The notes below the pieces were generated by a model, which was given only the letters and a program-made list of their open reading frames with translations, searched no databases and was not told where the DNA came from. Of a stretch of DNA of 45,314 nucleotides, positions 9,063-18,560 are shown in pieces; position 1 is the stretch's first letter, and each line of letters opens with the position of its first letter. Source of the stretch: an uncultured Microcaldota archaeon (GTDB lineage Archaea; Micrarchaeota; Micrarchaeia; CAILAH01). The DNA lies in assembly GCA_903832205.1 (NCBI GenBank), contig CAILAH010000063.1, positions 1 to 45,314 of the forward strand, read 5' to 3'. Both the position numbers and the translations under genes were made by a program.

Positions 9063-10733
9063 ATGGTAAATCTGCAGCCTAAGCTTCTCAGCGATGCAAG
9101 GATGGCTGAACTGGCCAGGGACCTTAAATGCGCTGGCCTCAAGCCAGATGCCAATACCTATGCCAACTATGCAATCATAGCCTCCCTGTTGGCCGCAGCC
9201 CTGCTGGGCTGGCTTCTCATGGGCATGGTAAGCGATGCAATATTCCTGCCCCTCCTTTTTCTGCTGCTCTTTGTTGTGGCGTTCGTCATTTCCCTGCGCG
9301 TCCCAAAAATGGCCGCAAGGAACCGCGCACTAAAGATAGAGGCGGACCTTCCAATCCAGCTGCGCGCACTCTCAACAGAGCTTGCGATAGGCGTCTCATT
9401 TGAGAGCGCCCTGGAATCGGCGGCATCCTTTGGCGATTCCACGCGGCCCATCTTCCGCGGCATCCTAAGCGACCTGAAGAATGGCGTGAGCCCGCCGGAT
9501 GCGATGAACCGCGCCCGCACGCAGGCCGATTCGCGCATGCTGGACAAGGCCCTCTCCCATCTCACATTCCTCTACTCCTATGGGTATGAGGGCAGCGGAT
9601 TGAGCAAGCTTGTGGACGAAATCAGCTCCGAGCACAGGTCGCGCATAAAGGAGTTCGCATCACGCAGCTCCGTATTGGGCGTCATCCTAATCGCGCTCAC
9701 CTCCGTTATCCCGGCGCTCGCAACCACCTACATTCTTGTGGGCTCCTCATTCATGGACATCTCGCTGACACCGGGCTCGGTATATATATTATACATATTC
9801 CTCCTCCCTCTGCTCACACTCTCTTTGCTGCTCGCAATCCGTTTCCTCTCCCCACCAGTTTCAAAGCGGGGTGCGGACTTCCTCTCAAAAGATGAGCTGA
9901 CCAAGTTCACGGTCTTCCTTGGCAGGCACGGGATACAAATGCAGGCATCAAGATTCCTGCTCTACCTTGTCTTCGGCTCACTGCTCATCTCCATGCTCCT
10001 CTTCTTTGCCACATCATCCCCATTCTCATTCCTGTCCCTGCTCATCCCATTCCTGGTTTACGGCGTCTTCCTCTACCTGGACGACCTGCGCATCTCATCC
10101 ATGGAGGACTACATGCCCGATGCGCTCTTTTATGCGGCCTCGCTCCACAGCTTTGGCATGGAGAAGGCCATCAGCGAAATCTCAAACGCAAACTACGGCG
10201 AATTATCCAAGGAGTTCAAGCGCGCGGACAGGCAGGTTAACGCAGGGTTCTCGGTCCGCGTGGCGCTCCTGTCCATAATAGGCCGCAACAAATCCCCGAT
10301 AATAGAGCGCGGCATCTCCTTACTAATTAAAATCCAGGAGGTCGGCGCCTCCCTGGAAAAGGCGCTCAAGAGCACCGCGGAGGACATTCATGACATGTTC
10401 CTGCTTCTCCGCGAGCGTGAGACCATACTCTCGATGCAGAAGTACAACCTGATGCTTGCCTGCGTGCTTGTGCCCGCAATTTTCGGCGCTGTGCTCTCAC
10501 TTGTCTCCTCCCTTGACCTCTCTTATATAGAGACGCTCCTCGCCACTGCCTCTTCCCGCGGCCTGCTCCCAGTGGTGGAGTTCGCTATAAATATTTACTT
10601 GGTTGAATTCTCATTGCTTGCCAGCTTGTTCCTTGCGGATTACAGCGGCTCGTGGAAGCGTTTTGCCGTCTATCTGGTGTTTGTGCTTCCGACGGTATTC
10701 GGTGTTTTCTATGCGGCCCGCTTACTCCTGTGA
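9063..10733 (+). CDS. TadC/GspF-type membrane platform protein
   Basis: About 556 aa with two type II secretion F domains, each followed by transmembrane helices. The first soluble domain is at about residues 90-210 (contains LPIQLRALSTELAIGVSFE) and the second in the C-terminal half (YMPDALFYAASLHSFGMEKA and IQEVGASLEKALKS). This is the architecture of archaeal pilus/archaellum platform proteins (FlaJ/TadC). I chose the ATG at 9063 (MVNLQPK): a longer ORF from 8970 adds a region with no family resemblance, and TTTTAT about 30 nt upstream of 9063 fits a TATA box. The partner ATPase and prepilins are not next to it, so the pilus-like system it serves cannot be named. Confidence 0.85.
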   Translation: MVNLQPKLLSDARMAELARDLKCAGLKPDANTYANYAIIASLLAAALLGWLLMGMVSDAIFLPLLFLLLFVVAFVISLRVPKMAARNRALKIEADLPIQLRALSTELAIGVSFESALESAASFGDSTRPIFRGILSDLKNGVSPPDAMNRARTQADSRMLDKALSHLTFLYSYGYEGSGLSKLVDEISSEHRSRIKEFASRSSVLGVILIALTSVIPALATTYILVGSSFMDISLTPGSVYILYIFLLPLLTLSLLLAIRFLSPPVSKRGADFLSKDELTKFTVFLGRHGIQMQASRFLLYLVFGSLLISMLLFFATSSPFSFLSLLIPFLVYGVFLYLDDLRISSMEDYMPDALFYAASLHSFGMEKAISEISNANYGELSKEFKRADRQVNAGFSVRVALLSIIGRNKSPIIERGISLLIKIQEVGASLEKALKSTAEDIHDMFLLLRERETILSMQKYNLMLACVLVPAIFGAVLSLVSSLDLSYIETLLATASSRGLLPVVEFAINIYLVEFSLLASLFLADYSGSWKRFAVYLVFVLPTVFGVFYAARLLL

Positions 10734-10772
10734 TTACGGCATTTGCGACATCAATAACCGCAATTGCCGTAA
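10734..10772. terminator. 14-bp inverted repeat directly after the TadC-like gene
   Basis: Left arm 10734-10747 and right arm 10759-10772 match in 13 of 14 positions with an 11-nt spacer. The repeat begins at the base after the stop codon of the TadC-like gene, so it could be a hairpin that ends or stabilises that transcript. It also lies about 45 bp upstream of the S-layer TATA box and could be an operator. Confidence 0.45.
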
Positions 10773-10816
10773 TATAAACTGGAATATATATACCAAAATG
10801 AACAATACGGGTCTAG

Positions 10817-10826
10817 TTTTATAAAT
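10817..10826 (+). promoter_or_regulatory. Probable TATA box of the S-layer gene
   Basis: TTTTATAAAT lies about 80 nt before the S-layer start, implying a leader of roughly 55-60 nt, unlike the near-leaderless genes around it. A second A/T-rich candidate (GAATATATATACC) lies at about 10782-10794. The leader ends in GAGGTGA at 10895-10901, a strong Shine-Dalgarno, which fits a highly expressed surface protein. Confidence 0.55.
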
Positions 10827-10905
10827 CTTCCCCGACAATCAGAATACTATCGGAGTGAGGCTAAGCCATAGCTTTCTCCAAGCCCCAAAAAATTGAGGTG
10901 AATTG

Positions 10906-13671
10906 ATGAAAAGTCTGAACACGAAGAAAATAGTCGCACTGGCGGCTGGCGCAACCCTTTTGGGAAGTGCACTGCTGGGCGCAGGCGCAGTATCCTTCGG
11001 GAACACTGAGCTGATAAACGCCAACGGTCAACCTATGGCGAAGGTTGTAGTTGGTGCTGCTGCAAGAGCGAGCGACGGAGTGGCGGCTGCAAATATTGCT
11101 GCTGTTATGGGTAACATGGCTTTCAAGTCTGCAGCCATTACTGCAAGCCCAGTCGGCCTTGACGGGTTGACATGTGCTGCAGGCGGTGCAGGAAGCTGTG
11201 AAGTGCTCAGCAAGTCGGTGACCCTCGAGGTTACAACCCCCGCAGGAGTTCTTCCCGCAGGTGCCTATGGGTTCGAGACATATATCTCAGACTACATAGA
11301 TGCCGCAACGAAGAATAGGGTACAGGACATGATTACAGGCAACCCATTTGCGCCTGGTGACACCACAGTCCCCTATACTGCGCTGAAGGTCACGGGAAGC
11401 AACTACCCGCCCCTGAAGGACTACGTAATCCACGACACGCACACTGGAACCTCATACGATGAAAACCAGTACCTGTACGTGAAGTCCGACAAGGTCTTTT
11501 TCTCGAACGATGTCGACGGCGACTTCAGGTCCGAGAACACTCAGGTTGCATACGAAATCGTCTTCGGGAACGATGGTCTGCCAGTCTGTGGTGACTCTGT
11601 AGCAGGTAACTGGGCGTACTGCAATCCATTGAACACCACCAATGCCAACGACGATAAGATGACTCCAAACCACAGGGTAAAAATCATGTACCTTGGTGAA
11701 GAGTGGGTCGTATCAGACATGAGCGGCATGCCAGCAGTCGGTGTTGGAGACACTATGGGCGGCAAGATAAAGCTTGCGAAGGAGAGTGCGTACTCACCCA
11801 AGCTGCAGATCGGAGAGTCCCTTGACCTCGGCGACGGCAACAAGCTCGTGCTTGGAGACCTTAAGCCCGCATCAGGTGGGCAGCCGAAAGACCTGGCAAT
11901 ATTCAGCATAAAGAATGCTGCTGGAGAGGAGATTGCAAACAAGGTCGTTGCACAGGGCGATACCACGGAGATTAATGCAGGCAGCAACACCTACAGGGTG
12001 CGTGTCTACCAGGCAGCTCCAGGTTATACCCTTGCTGAAAAGTGGGCAGAGGTTGCAGTGTTCGCCAATGAGCTGACCCTTGAAAGCGGCCAGAAGATTG
12101 ACGACACCGACAACAGGGACTACAAGGTCAGGCTCCTGTGGAAAGACAGGGATTCCGTCAGCCCAACGACTGACGCGCTGCACAAGATACAGGTCTACCT
12201 TACGAAGACTGGTGCATACACCAACCTGAACCCCGGCGACTCGATCGATTTGCTGAAGGTTCCCGCTAGGTGGAGGTTCACGTTCAGCGGCAACAAGCTG
12301 CAGGACAAGGACTACGACCAGCTGACCTACTCGCTTGAGGGTTCCAATTCGTTTGGCTTTAACGCATCCGCGACGGCCTCGAACCATGCAACAGTAGGTG
12401 GAATAGATTACTACACTGGTCCAAACACGACAACCAGCGCGAGGTCTATTCACGTTGTGGCATCATCCAAGATTTTCAAGTTCTTGGATGCGACAGGCAG
12501 CGAGATAACCACCGATGAGTTCATATATGCGCCGGTTTCGCATTATGCAACTGGAGTCACCGCTGTGGCAACGAATTTCCTCAACAGCCCGGTCGTTCTC
12601 GTTGACGTTAACGGCGACTATGTGCCTGTGCAGAACCAAGTTTCTGGAGCCATAACTACTCCGAGCTATGTCAACGGCTTCAAGGTTAAGTACAACTTTG
12701 GAGGCGCTGACTACCCGCTGTATTTCCAGGTTGGTGAGTACACCGCAGCTGGTGTTACCGACCAGGCATTGGCAGCGAGCGGTGTTCTGTCCGCAGATGG
12801 CTACTATACCGTATACACCAGCATGGGTGAAGACGCAGGCAACAGCAACGCTGACTGGCTTGGTATAAGGGCAATCCAGAAGACGAAGAATGTAGCAGCA
12901 ACCGTTCCTGGAAACTCTTCCATGGACTTTGAGTTCGACTTTGCGGGCACAACCGACGGCTCCGAGGAGAACTATGTGCTGTACAAGGCCTACAACCAGA
13001 TGAATGCGACAGCATGGTCTGGCACGAAGTCGCTGACAACCTCTGAAAACGACAACGACTGGAAGGTTATCGGCAACACCACTACGAAGATCGAGAAGGA
13101 CTTCTACTTCACAAGTAGGGGCTCCTATGTCGACTCTGGTGACACCGGCTCTAGCACATACGGCGTGAACCTCGCAAAGGATGTTGCGACTCTCGGGTTC
13201 ATGTGGCAGTCAATCAGTGCTGACTCGACAGGCGCGATGACCGAGACCTACTCTTCCCTGAAGGAGGGCGACGAAATCACCCTTTCTGACGGCGTGAAGG
13301 TCAAAGTGAAGTCGATCAACGTGGAGACTGGCTCGTGTGCATCAAGCGGTGCATCAGTTTCAGGCCTGGACAAGGTCTCATGCCAGCTTAATGTGGCAGA
13401 CACATCAAAGCTCGGCGAGAGGCAGAACGTCCCGACTGACCTGGTAGTGCTTGACAGCAACGCAGGCAGCCTTGAAACGGTTGTGGCAGTAGGTGGTGGT
13501 TCAGTGAACACCGTCACGCAGGCAATCCTCAGCGGCACAGGCGTGTCATTGACGAAAGCAGGCGATGTGGTGGTCCAGGAAGTCGAGAACGGCAAGATCG
13601 TTGTTGCCGGTTACACGGCTGACGACACTACGACTGCAGCAGGCCAGTTCATTGCCAAGCTGAAGGGCTGA
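10906..13671 (+). CDS. S-layer protein
   Basis: Main surface-lattice protein, 921 aa, exported by Sec. The N-terminus has a signal peptide (LAAGATLLGSALLGAGAVSF), then the archaeal S-layer N-domain block with INANGQPMAKVVVG and SDGVAAANIAAVMGNMAF. The C-terminus carries the matching S-layer C-domain (VGGGSVNTV and GYTADDTTTAAGQFIAKL). Both are known from Methanococcales and several DPANN archaea. The middle is beta-rich and lineage-specific. I use the ATG at 10906, 4 nt after GAGGTGA; an in-frame TTG at 10903 is too close to that site. Codon choice is visibly biased compared with neighbours, consistent with high expression. T-rich runs at 13682-13712 follow as terminator. Confidence 0.93.
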   Translation: MKSLNTKKIVALAAGATLLGSALLGAGAVSFGNTELINANGQPMAKVVVGAAARASDGVAAANIAAVMGNMAFKSAAITASPVGLDGLTCAAGGAGSCEVLSKSVTLEVTTPAGVLPAGAYGFETYISDYIDAATKNRVQDMITGNPFAPGDTTVPYTALKVTGSNYPPLKDYVIHDTHTGTSYDENQYLYVKSDKVFFSNDVDGDFRSENTQVAYEIVFGNDGLPVCGDSVAGNWAYCNPLNTTNANDDKMTPNHRVKIMYLGEEWVVSDMSGMPAVGVGDTMGGKIKLAKESAYSPKLQIGESLDLGDGNKLVLGDLKPASGGQPKDLAIFSIKNAAGEEIANKVVAQGDTTEINAGSNTYRVRVYQAAPGYTLAEKWAEVAVFANELTLESGQKIDDTDNRDYKVRLLWKDRDSVSPTTDALHKIQVYLTKTGAYTNLNPGDSIDLLKVPARWRFTFSGNKLQDKDYDQLTYSLEGSNSFGFNASATASNHATVGGIDYYTGPNTTTSARSIHVVASSKIFKFLDATGSEITTDEFIYAPVSHYATGVTAVATNFLNSPVVLVDVNGDYVPVQNQVSGAITTPSYVNGFKVKYNFGGADYPLYFQVGEYTAAGVTDQALAASGVLSADGYYTVYTSMGEDAGNSNADWLGIRAIQKTKNVAATVPGNSSMDFEFDFAGTTDGSEENYVLYKAYNQMNATAWSGTKSLTTSENDNDWKVIGNTTTKIEKDFYFTSRGSYVDSGDTGSSTYGVNLAKDVATLGFMWQSISADSTGAMTETYSSLKEGDEITLSDGVKVKVKSINVETGSCASSGASVSGLDKVSCQLNVADTSKLGERQNVPTDLVVLDSNAGSLETVVAVGGGSVNTVTQAILSGTGVSLTKAGDVVVQEVENGKIVVAGYTADDTTTAAGQFIAKLKG

Positions 13672-13679
13672 GTAGAAAG

Positions 13680-13712
13680 AACTTTTTTTCTTTCTTTTAA
13701 TTTTTCTTTTAA
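13680..13712 (+). terminator. Poly-T terminator of the S-layer gene
   Basis: Successive T-rich runs (ACTTTTTTTC, CTTTTAATTTTTC, TTTTAAAC) begin about 10 nt after the S-layer stop. Oligo-T tracts are the usual intrinsic terminator of archaeal RNA polymerase, and this one is longer than any other at a gene end in the window. Confidence 0.7.
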
Positions 13713-13757
13713 ACCCGCTTACTAAATTTAATGCTCTCTCTCAAACGATTAGATTGT

Positions 13758-14699
13758 TTACAGGATTAGCTCAACATCGCCCGCATTAATTATCGGTACC
13801 CTCAATTTGTTCTGGTCGTCAACCATCCTTGGGCACGCAGTGTTGATGAAGCACTCAATCTCCATGAAATTGTTCAATGATGTGAAATCGAAAGTGTTCC
13901 CAATTATGATTATCGCTTTCTTGTTCTTATTCTCCAGCTCACTCTTAATTCTCTCAGCAATCTGAAGCGCATACTGCCCTGCCTTTGTGCTCACCAGAAT
14001 TCCAAACACCTTGGCATCTGCGGCCTTTGCAAGCGCCGCCCTTCTCCTCTTTTGCATGCGCTTCAGTTCATCATCTATCCATTTTACTTCCCTTGAATAG
14101 GGGTCAACCCAGAGCACCGGTGGCAGATTATAATCCTCAATTGCACCTGGCGCAAGCGCATGGAAATGCCCAGTTCCGAAGTAAATTATGCAGTCCGCCT
14201 TGCCGCTGATAGCATTCAAAGCGCTCACATCACAGCCAAGGATCTGCCCCTCATTGTTGCACCTCAGGCTGCCTTTGGCAGTGACGGGCTCAAGCCCCTT
14301 CGCCTTGAGCATCTTCTTTATGTCATCCACCTGGTGCAAGTGGCTTGCATTCGTAATAATCCCCACCCTTTTGTAACCCCTCTCTCCAATCTCCTTAATC
14401 GCCTCCCCTTTCTTTCCCTTGATCTCCTCAATAGCTTTCTCCATCACGCCCTTTACATCCACATCTGCATCAATAATCACATATTCAATCTTAATCCCCT
14501 CAACATCAACAAACTTAGTGTGCCCGAAATGCACAATCTTATCGCACTTGAGCAGTTTTGCCTCGCAGATGGGCAGGTCGCACGCACCATAGGACGGCTC
14601 CGCAGAAACAATAATCTCATGCCCCTCCTTCTCATATTTGGCAGCATGCTTCATCGCGTCCTGTTTCAGCCCCTCGGGAAACTGCAGCAATATTCTCAT
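13758..14699 (-). CDS. dph2: Diphthamide synthase, 2-(3-amino-3-carboxypropyl)histidine synthase
   Basis: Radical-type SAM enzyme that transfers 3-amino-3-carboxypropyl to a histidine of elongation factor 2, the first step of diphthamide formation. The three cysteines that hold the [4Fe-4S] cluster in Dph2 are visible in separate domains: SYGACDLP, LGCDVS and NTACPRMVDD. The length of about 313 aa is typical of the archaeal homodimeric enzyme. I prefer the ATG at 14699 (MRILLQFPEG); an ATG at 14708 adds three residues. TTTAAAATA about 25-30 nt upstream fits a TATA box with a very short or no leader. Confidence 0.94.
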   Translation of the reverse strand: MRILLQFPEGLKQDAMKHAAKYEKEGHEIIVSAEPSYGACDLPICEAKLLKCDKIVHFGHTKFVDVEGIKIEYVIIDADVDVKGVMEKAIEEIKGKKGEAIKEIGERGYKRVGIITNASHLHQVDDIKKMLKAKGLEPVTAKGSLRCNNEGQILGCDVSALNAISGKADCIIYFGTGHFHALAPGAIEDYNLPPVLWVDPYSREVKWIDDELKRMQKRRRAALAKAADAKVFGILVSTKAGQYALQIAERIKSELENKNKKAIIIIGNTFDFTSLNNFMEIECFINTACPRMVDDQNKLRVPIINAGDVELIL

Positions 14700-14805
14700 T
14701 GGGAACAATTGGAATCAATCTTATTTTAAATCTTATAGCAAAGGAGTTTGAAAGAAAAGAGAAAATAAGGGGTTAAGTTGCCATCTGTGTTTCCATCGGG
14801 CCTGC

Positions 14806-17151
14806 CTATCTGTCCTTACAATGCCCGCACTTGCATCCGCCGTGGCCCTCCTCATCATCCTGTATTTTCCTGAGCATCTTGAGCATAAGCTTCTGCTCCG
14901 CGGATGCAATCAGCTTCCTCGCCCTCTCGATCACGTCGGGGTTCACTGAGATGCTCGTAATGCCATATTCAACAAGCTTCTCTGCAAACTCGGGATAGAC
15001 GCTCGGCGCCTGGCCGCACAGCGACACGGTAATGCCGCACTTGTTGCACTCCTTGATTGTGTGCTTGATAGCCCTCAGCACGGCGGTGTTCCTCTCGTCG
15101 AAATCCCTCGCGAGCACCGTATTGTCCCTGTCAATTCCCATGATCAATTGCGTCAGGTCATTGCTCCCGATTGAGACTCCGTCCACATGCCTTGCAATCT
15201 CATCAATCATGAACACCGCTGACGGAACCTCCACCATTGCCCACAGCTTGAAGTCCTTGGTCCTATGCAGCCCGACCTCCTTCATCATCTCATTCACGTG
15301 AATAAGCTCGCCGACCCTGCGCACGAACGGAACCATAATCCAGAGGTTCTTGAGCCCGTATTTCTCACGCACTTTCTTAATCGCCATGAGCTCCATCTTG
15401 AAAACTTCGGGCTCGTGTATGTATCTCGAGCATCCCCTGTAGCCTATCATGGGATTGTTCTCCTGGGGCTCGTACTTCTCGCCGCCTTCAAGCGACCTGT
15501 ACTCATTCGTCTTGAAGTCGGTGGTCCTGTAGACAACAGGCCTTGGGTAGAACGCAGCGGCAATCCTCCTAATGCTCTCGGTTAACTGGTCTATGAATTC
15601 CTCCTGCCTGTTCTCCTCGAACATCTTGCGCGGGTGCGTCCCGATATCCGCAATCATGAACTCCGCGCGGAGCAGTCCCACTCCGTCAACATCCCTTGCC
15701 GCGACGCTCTCCGCAAGCGCGGGCTCCGCAAGGTTCACGTAAACCTTTGTGCCCGTGGGAATCTTCGCCTCGATTGCTGAAAGCGAGTGCGGCTTATCAT
15801 CTATCGCCTTCTGGCCCACATCAATCATTCCCTCGTAAACAAGGCCGTGGTCCGCATCCACGGTGACCATCATGCCGTCCTTTAGCACGCTTGTCGCGTT
15901 TGTAGTCCCGACAATGCAGGGTATGCCGAGCTCCCTGCTCACGATTGCCGCATGGGAGGTGATTCCCCCCTCATCCGTGACAATCGCGCTCGCCCTTCTC
16001 ATTGCGGGCACGTAGTCCGGCGATGTCATCTTCGCAACCAGGATATCTCCGCTCTCCACCTTGCCAATCTCCTTTGGCCCGCCTATTATCCTTACCTTTC
16101 CCCCGCTCGCGCCCGTCGTTGCGCCGAGCCCCCTCACAATAATCTTTGCGTTAGCGACCGAGCCGAGCTTCTGCTTTGCCGCATCGCCGCCTTTCTTCTT
16201 CATCGTGGTAACGGGCCTGCTCTGCACGATGTAGAGGCTGTTCCCGCTTATCGCCCACTCAATGTCCTGCGGCTTGCCGTAATGCCCCTCGATCTTTTTC
16301 CCGAATTCCGCAAGCTCGATTATGTGCTTGTCATCAATCTTCTGCTTGTCCCTCACATCCTCCTTCACGTTGACGTGTATGGTCTCATTATCAACCCTCG
16401 TAATCATGAACTTCTGCTCGGCGATGTGCTTGTCAAGCAGCTTCATTGTGCTCTTCTGGATTTTGTAGGTGTCCGGGGTGACCGCGCCCGAAACTATCGC
16501 CTCGCCAAGCCCGTAAACCGCCTCCACAACAATTATGTCCTCATCATTGGATTGCGGCTCGAGCGTGAACATCACGCCTGATTTCTCCGACTGCACCATC
16601 AGCTGCACTACCGCAGCGAGCCCGACCTTCTTGTCGCCGAACCCCTGCTCTTCCCTGTAGAATATTGCCCTCGCGCCGAACAGCGATGCCCAGCATTTTT
16701 GCACCGCCTCCACAACGCCGTCCTCATCCTCCACATTCACGTATGATTCCTGCTGCCCTGCAAAGCTCGCCTCGGGCAGGTCCTCGGCGGTCGCAGAGCT
16801 TCTCACTGCGACGAAGTATTCCTTCTCGTTTCCCCTGAGCGTTTTGTATGCCTTTCTCAATTCCTTCTCCACTTCTTTCGGCATCTTTCCGTTCATAATC
16901 AGCTGCTTGATATCATCGCTTGCGCGCTGCAGCTCGTCTGAATTGTAGACGTTTGTCTTTTTGATTATGCCCCTAATCTTCTGCTCAAGCCCCTCATTCT
17001 TAATGAAGTAAAAATACGCCTCGGCCGTGAGCACGAATCCCGGAGGCACGGGCAGCCCGGCCCCGGTCATCTCACCGAGGTTTGCACCCTTCCCTCCCGC
17101 AATGCCCACATCATCCTTCTTCAGGTCGCTAAACCATGCAATATAAGCCAT
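14806..17151 (-). CDS. ppsA: Phosphoenolpyruvate synthase
   Basis: Makes PEP, AMP and phosphate from pyruvate and ATP, the gluconeogenic entry step. About 781 aa with the full domain order: N-terminal ATP-grasp (GGKGANLGEM near the start, SSATAEDLPEASFAGQQE), central phosphohistidine domain with catalytic His in GGITSHAAIVSRELG, and C-terminal PEP-binding barrel (GSNDLTQL, then LCGQAPS with the catalytic Cys). The start is the ATG at 17151 (MAYIAWFSDL), matching family N-termini; the longer ORF to 17178 adds nine residues. Unusual feature: the C-terminus ends in a short acidic, Gly/Cys-rich tail, GGCKCGHCKDR, with a CxCxxC pattern that could bind metal. Confidence 0.96.
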   Translation of the reverse strand: MAYIAWFSDLKKDDVGIAGGKGANLGEMTGAGLPVPPGFVLTAEAYFYFIKNEGLEQKIRGIIKKTNVYNSDELQRASDDIKQLIMNGKMPKEVEKELRKAYKTLRGNEKEYFVAVRSSATAEDLPEASFAGQQESYVNVEDEDGVVEAVQKCWASLFGARAIFYREEQGFGDKKVGLAAVVQLMVQSEKSGVMFTLEPQSNDEDIIVVEAVYGLGEAIVSGAVTPDTYKIQKSTMKLLDKHIAEQKFMITRVDNETIHVNVKEDVRDKQKIDDKHIIELAEFGKKIEGHYGKPQDIEWAISGNSLYIVQSRPVTTMKKKGGDAAKQKLGSVANAKIIVRGLGATTGASGGKVRIIGGPKEIGKVESGDILVAKMTSPDYVPAMRRASAIVTDEGGITSHAAIVSRELGIPCIVGTTNATSVLKDGMMVTVDADHGLVYEGMIDVGQKAIDDKPHSLSAIEAKIPTGTKVYVNLAEPALAESVAARDVDGVGLLRAEFMIADIGTHPRKMFEENRQEEFIDQLTESIRRIAAAFYPRPVVYRTTDFKTNEYRSLEGGEKYEPQENNPMIGYRGCSRYIHEPEVFKMELMAIKKVREKYGLKNLWIMVPFVRRVGELIHVNEMMKEVGLHRTKDFKLWAMVEVPSAVFMIDEIARHVDGVSIGSNDLTQLIMGIDRDNTVLARDFDERNTAVLRAIKHTIKECNKCGITVSLCGQAPSVYPEFAEKLVEYGITSISVNPDVIERARKLIASAEQKLMLKMLRKIQDDEEGHGGCKCGHCKDR

Positions 17152-17239
17152 CTTAATACACCGAAACAAAATCAGCAAGAAAGCTTAAATGCAATCAGTA
17201 GATATTCCCAATGCTTCTCTGTAAAATAAAATACAGTCC

Positions 17240-17263
17240 TGCCACGAATGTGCTCCCGTGGCA
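17240..17263. terminator. Hairpin between ppsA and the 17.3-kb gene
   Basis: TGCCACG (17240-17246) and CGTGGCA (17257-17263) form a 7-bp stem with a 10-nt loop. It lies downstream of the unknown gene ending at 17295 and upstream of the ppsA promoter, so it may end the former's transcript. Confidence 0.4.
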
Positions 17264-17294
17264 GAGGCTAAAATTGCACGCTCGAGAATCCAAA

Positions 17295-17795
17295 TTACTT
17301 CTTTTTCTTTCTCGCTCTCTCCATTTCTTCGAATGTTATTCTAGACGCCTTCTCCTCAGCAGGCATAGTAGTAACACCCTTTAAGGCGTTCTCAGAAGTG
17401 ATACTTCCGCCCTTTCCTGCCATGACTTGCTTAAGCGCGCCTTTACCCTCCCTAATGGACTTGATTATTTCCGTTCCCTGAACCTTCTTTCTAATCATTT
17501 CTTTATTGCTCACGGTAATGGTCTCTCCGGTTTTAAACTCAGTCACCTTGACAGGGATATCTTTTCTGCCCACTTTAATTTCGCCTGCCTCCTTCTCGCT
17601 AAAACCCAGGTGCTTAACCCTCCCCTTAATTGCGCCGGCTTCCTTCTCGCTGAAATCTGCCTGCTTAACCCTCACTTCAGTTGATTTGGCCTCCTTTTCA
17701 GTGAATTTTGCCTCTTTAATCCTTCCCTTAATTGCCTCGGGCTCATTGAATTTTGCTTCAAATACTGGTTTCTTCTTAAATTTCTCTTCACCCAT
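17295..17795 (-). CDS. Unrecognised highly charged repeat protein
   Basis: A 166-aa cytoplasmic-looking protein without signal or membrane segment, very rich in Lys and Glu. The first half has about four imperfect repeats of the form F-x-E-K-E-A-x-x-I/T-K-x-R-x-K (for example FSEKEAGAIKGRVKHL), probably short helices; the tail ends in four lysines. I know no family. GGTGG lies just upstream of the ATG at 17795, and a strong TATA-like TATTTAAAT is about 32-40 nt upstream. It is one of four consecutive unfamiliar minus-strand genes. Confidence 0.6.
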   Translation of the reverse strand: MGEEKFKKKPVFEAKFNEPEAIKGRIKEAKFTEKEAKSTEVRVKQADFSEKEAGAIKGRVKHLGFSEKEAGEIKVGRKDIPVKVTEFKTGETITVSNKEMIRKKVQGTEIIKSIREGKGALKQVMAGKGGSITSENALKGVTTMPAEEKASRITFEEMERARKKKK

Positions 17796-17880
17796 GTTAC
17801 CACCAATAAGTAGTTCTCAGTCTGGATTTAAATACCTTACCATAACTTCGGTTTAAAAGCCCCCTCTCCTTTCCTTCGGA

Positions 17881-18531
17881 TTATTTTTGCTTTTCGTCTT
17901 CATAATCAATGATCCTGTGGCTGAACGCATCATCGTTGGGAATATAGGTGGACTTCATTGCCCCAATGACTTTCCCATCCTTCCCGAGAATGGACACGAG
18001 ACTGCCGCCAGTTGCCTCGATTGCAACCGCCCTTCCCTTGAAATTATTCCGAATCGCCAGTTTGCCATCCGAATCAAACAGCGTGAAAATAACAATCTCG
18101 CCGCTGTCAGCAAGAAGATATCCCGTGTCATTGCTTGGGTCAATAATCGCCTTCTTTACCTCTGAAATCCCATATTTCTCGAGCTTAATCATATACTCGT
18201 CGCACTTTCTCAGCGAAGTGAGAACTACCGAATTCCTGTTGCAGCCGCTTGCGAAATGCACATCCCTATTCGTCACCACGACATAATAATTCGACGTAAA
18301 TGCGGATTCAAGCACACTTTCGCCCTGATGGACCTTAATCTCTATCTTATCCTCTAAACCAACGGTCGGCGCGGGCGATAATTTCCTATGCTCAGTTTTG
18401 CATTCTTTGCTGCAAACAATATTTTCCCCGAGCTGTTTCATCCTGTTAAAATAAGCGTATGCACATGAGGGCGTAGCTACAATCGCGAGTGCCACGCCCA
18501 ATGCAACGGCCTTTTTCTTCAGCTCAGACAT
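17881..18531 (-). CDS. Unrecognised secreted protein
   Basis: A 216-aa protein with signal peptide (residues 1-27, ALAIVATPSCAYAYF) and no later membrane helix, so probably released or held at the surface. It has four cysteines after the signal, including CSKEC. Short repeating beta-strand segments with DG or DSG turns (GYLLADSGEIVIFTLFDSDG) suggest a partial beta-propeller. The start lies 29 nt after the upstream gene on the same strand, suggesting co-transcription. It shares a general plan with the secreted protein at 19118-19870, but I cannot show homology by eye. Confidence 0.6.
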   Translation of the reverse strand: MSELKKKAVALGVALAIVATPSCAYAYFNRMKQLGENIVCSKECKTEHRKLSPAPTVGLEDKIEIKVHQGESVLESAFTSNYYVVVTNRDVHFASGCNRNSVVLTSLRKCDEYMIKLEKYGISEVKKAIIDPSNDTGYLLADSGEIVIFTLFDSDGKLAIRNNFKGRAVAIEATGGSLVSILGKDGKVIGAMKSTYIPNDDAFSHRIIDYEDEKQK

Positions 18532-18560
18532 TCAAAACACCATTCTTTTCCAATGCTCAA

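Noticed and set aside
11872-12453. Long ORFs opposite the S-layer gene and opposite other G/C-rich genes
   Set aside because: They are shadows of real genes: they have no family features and no promoters or ribosome binding sites of their own.
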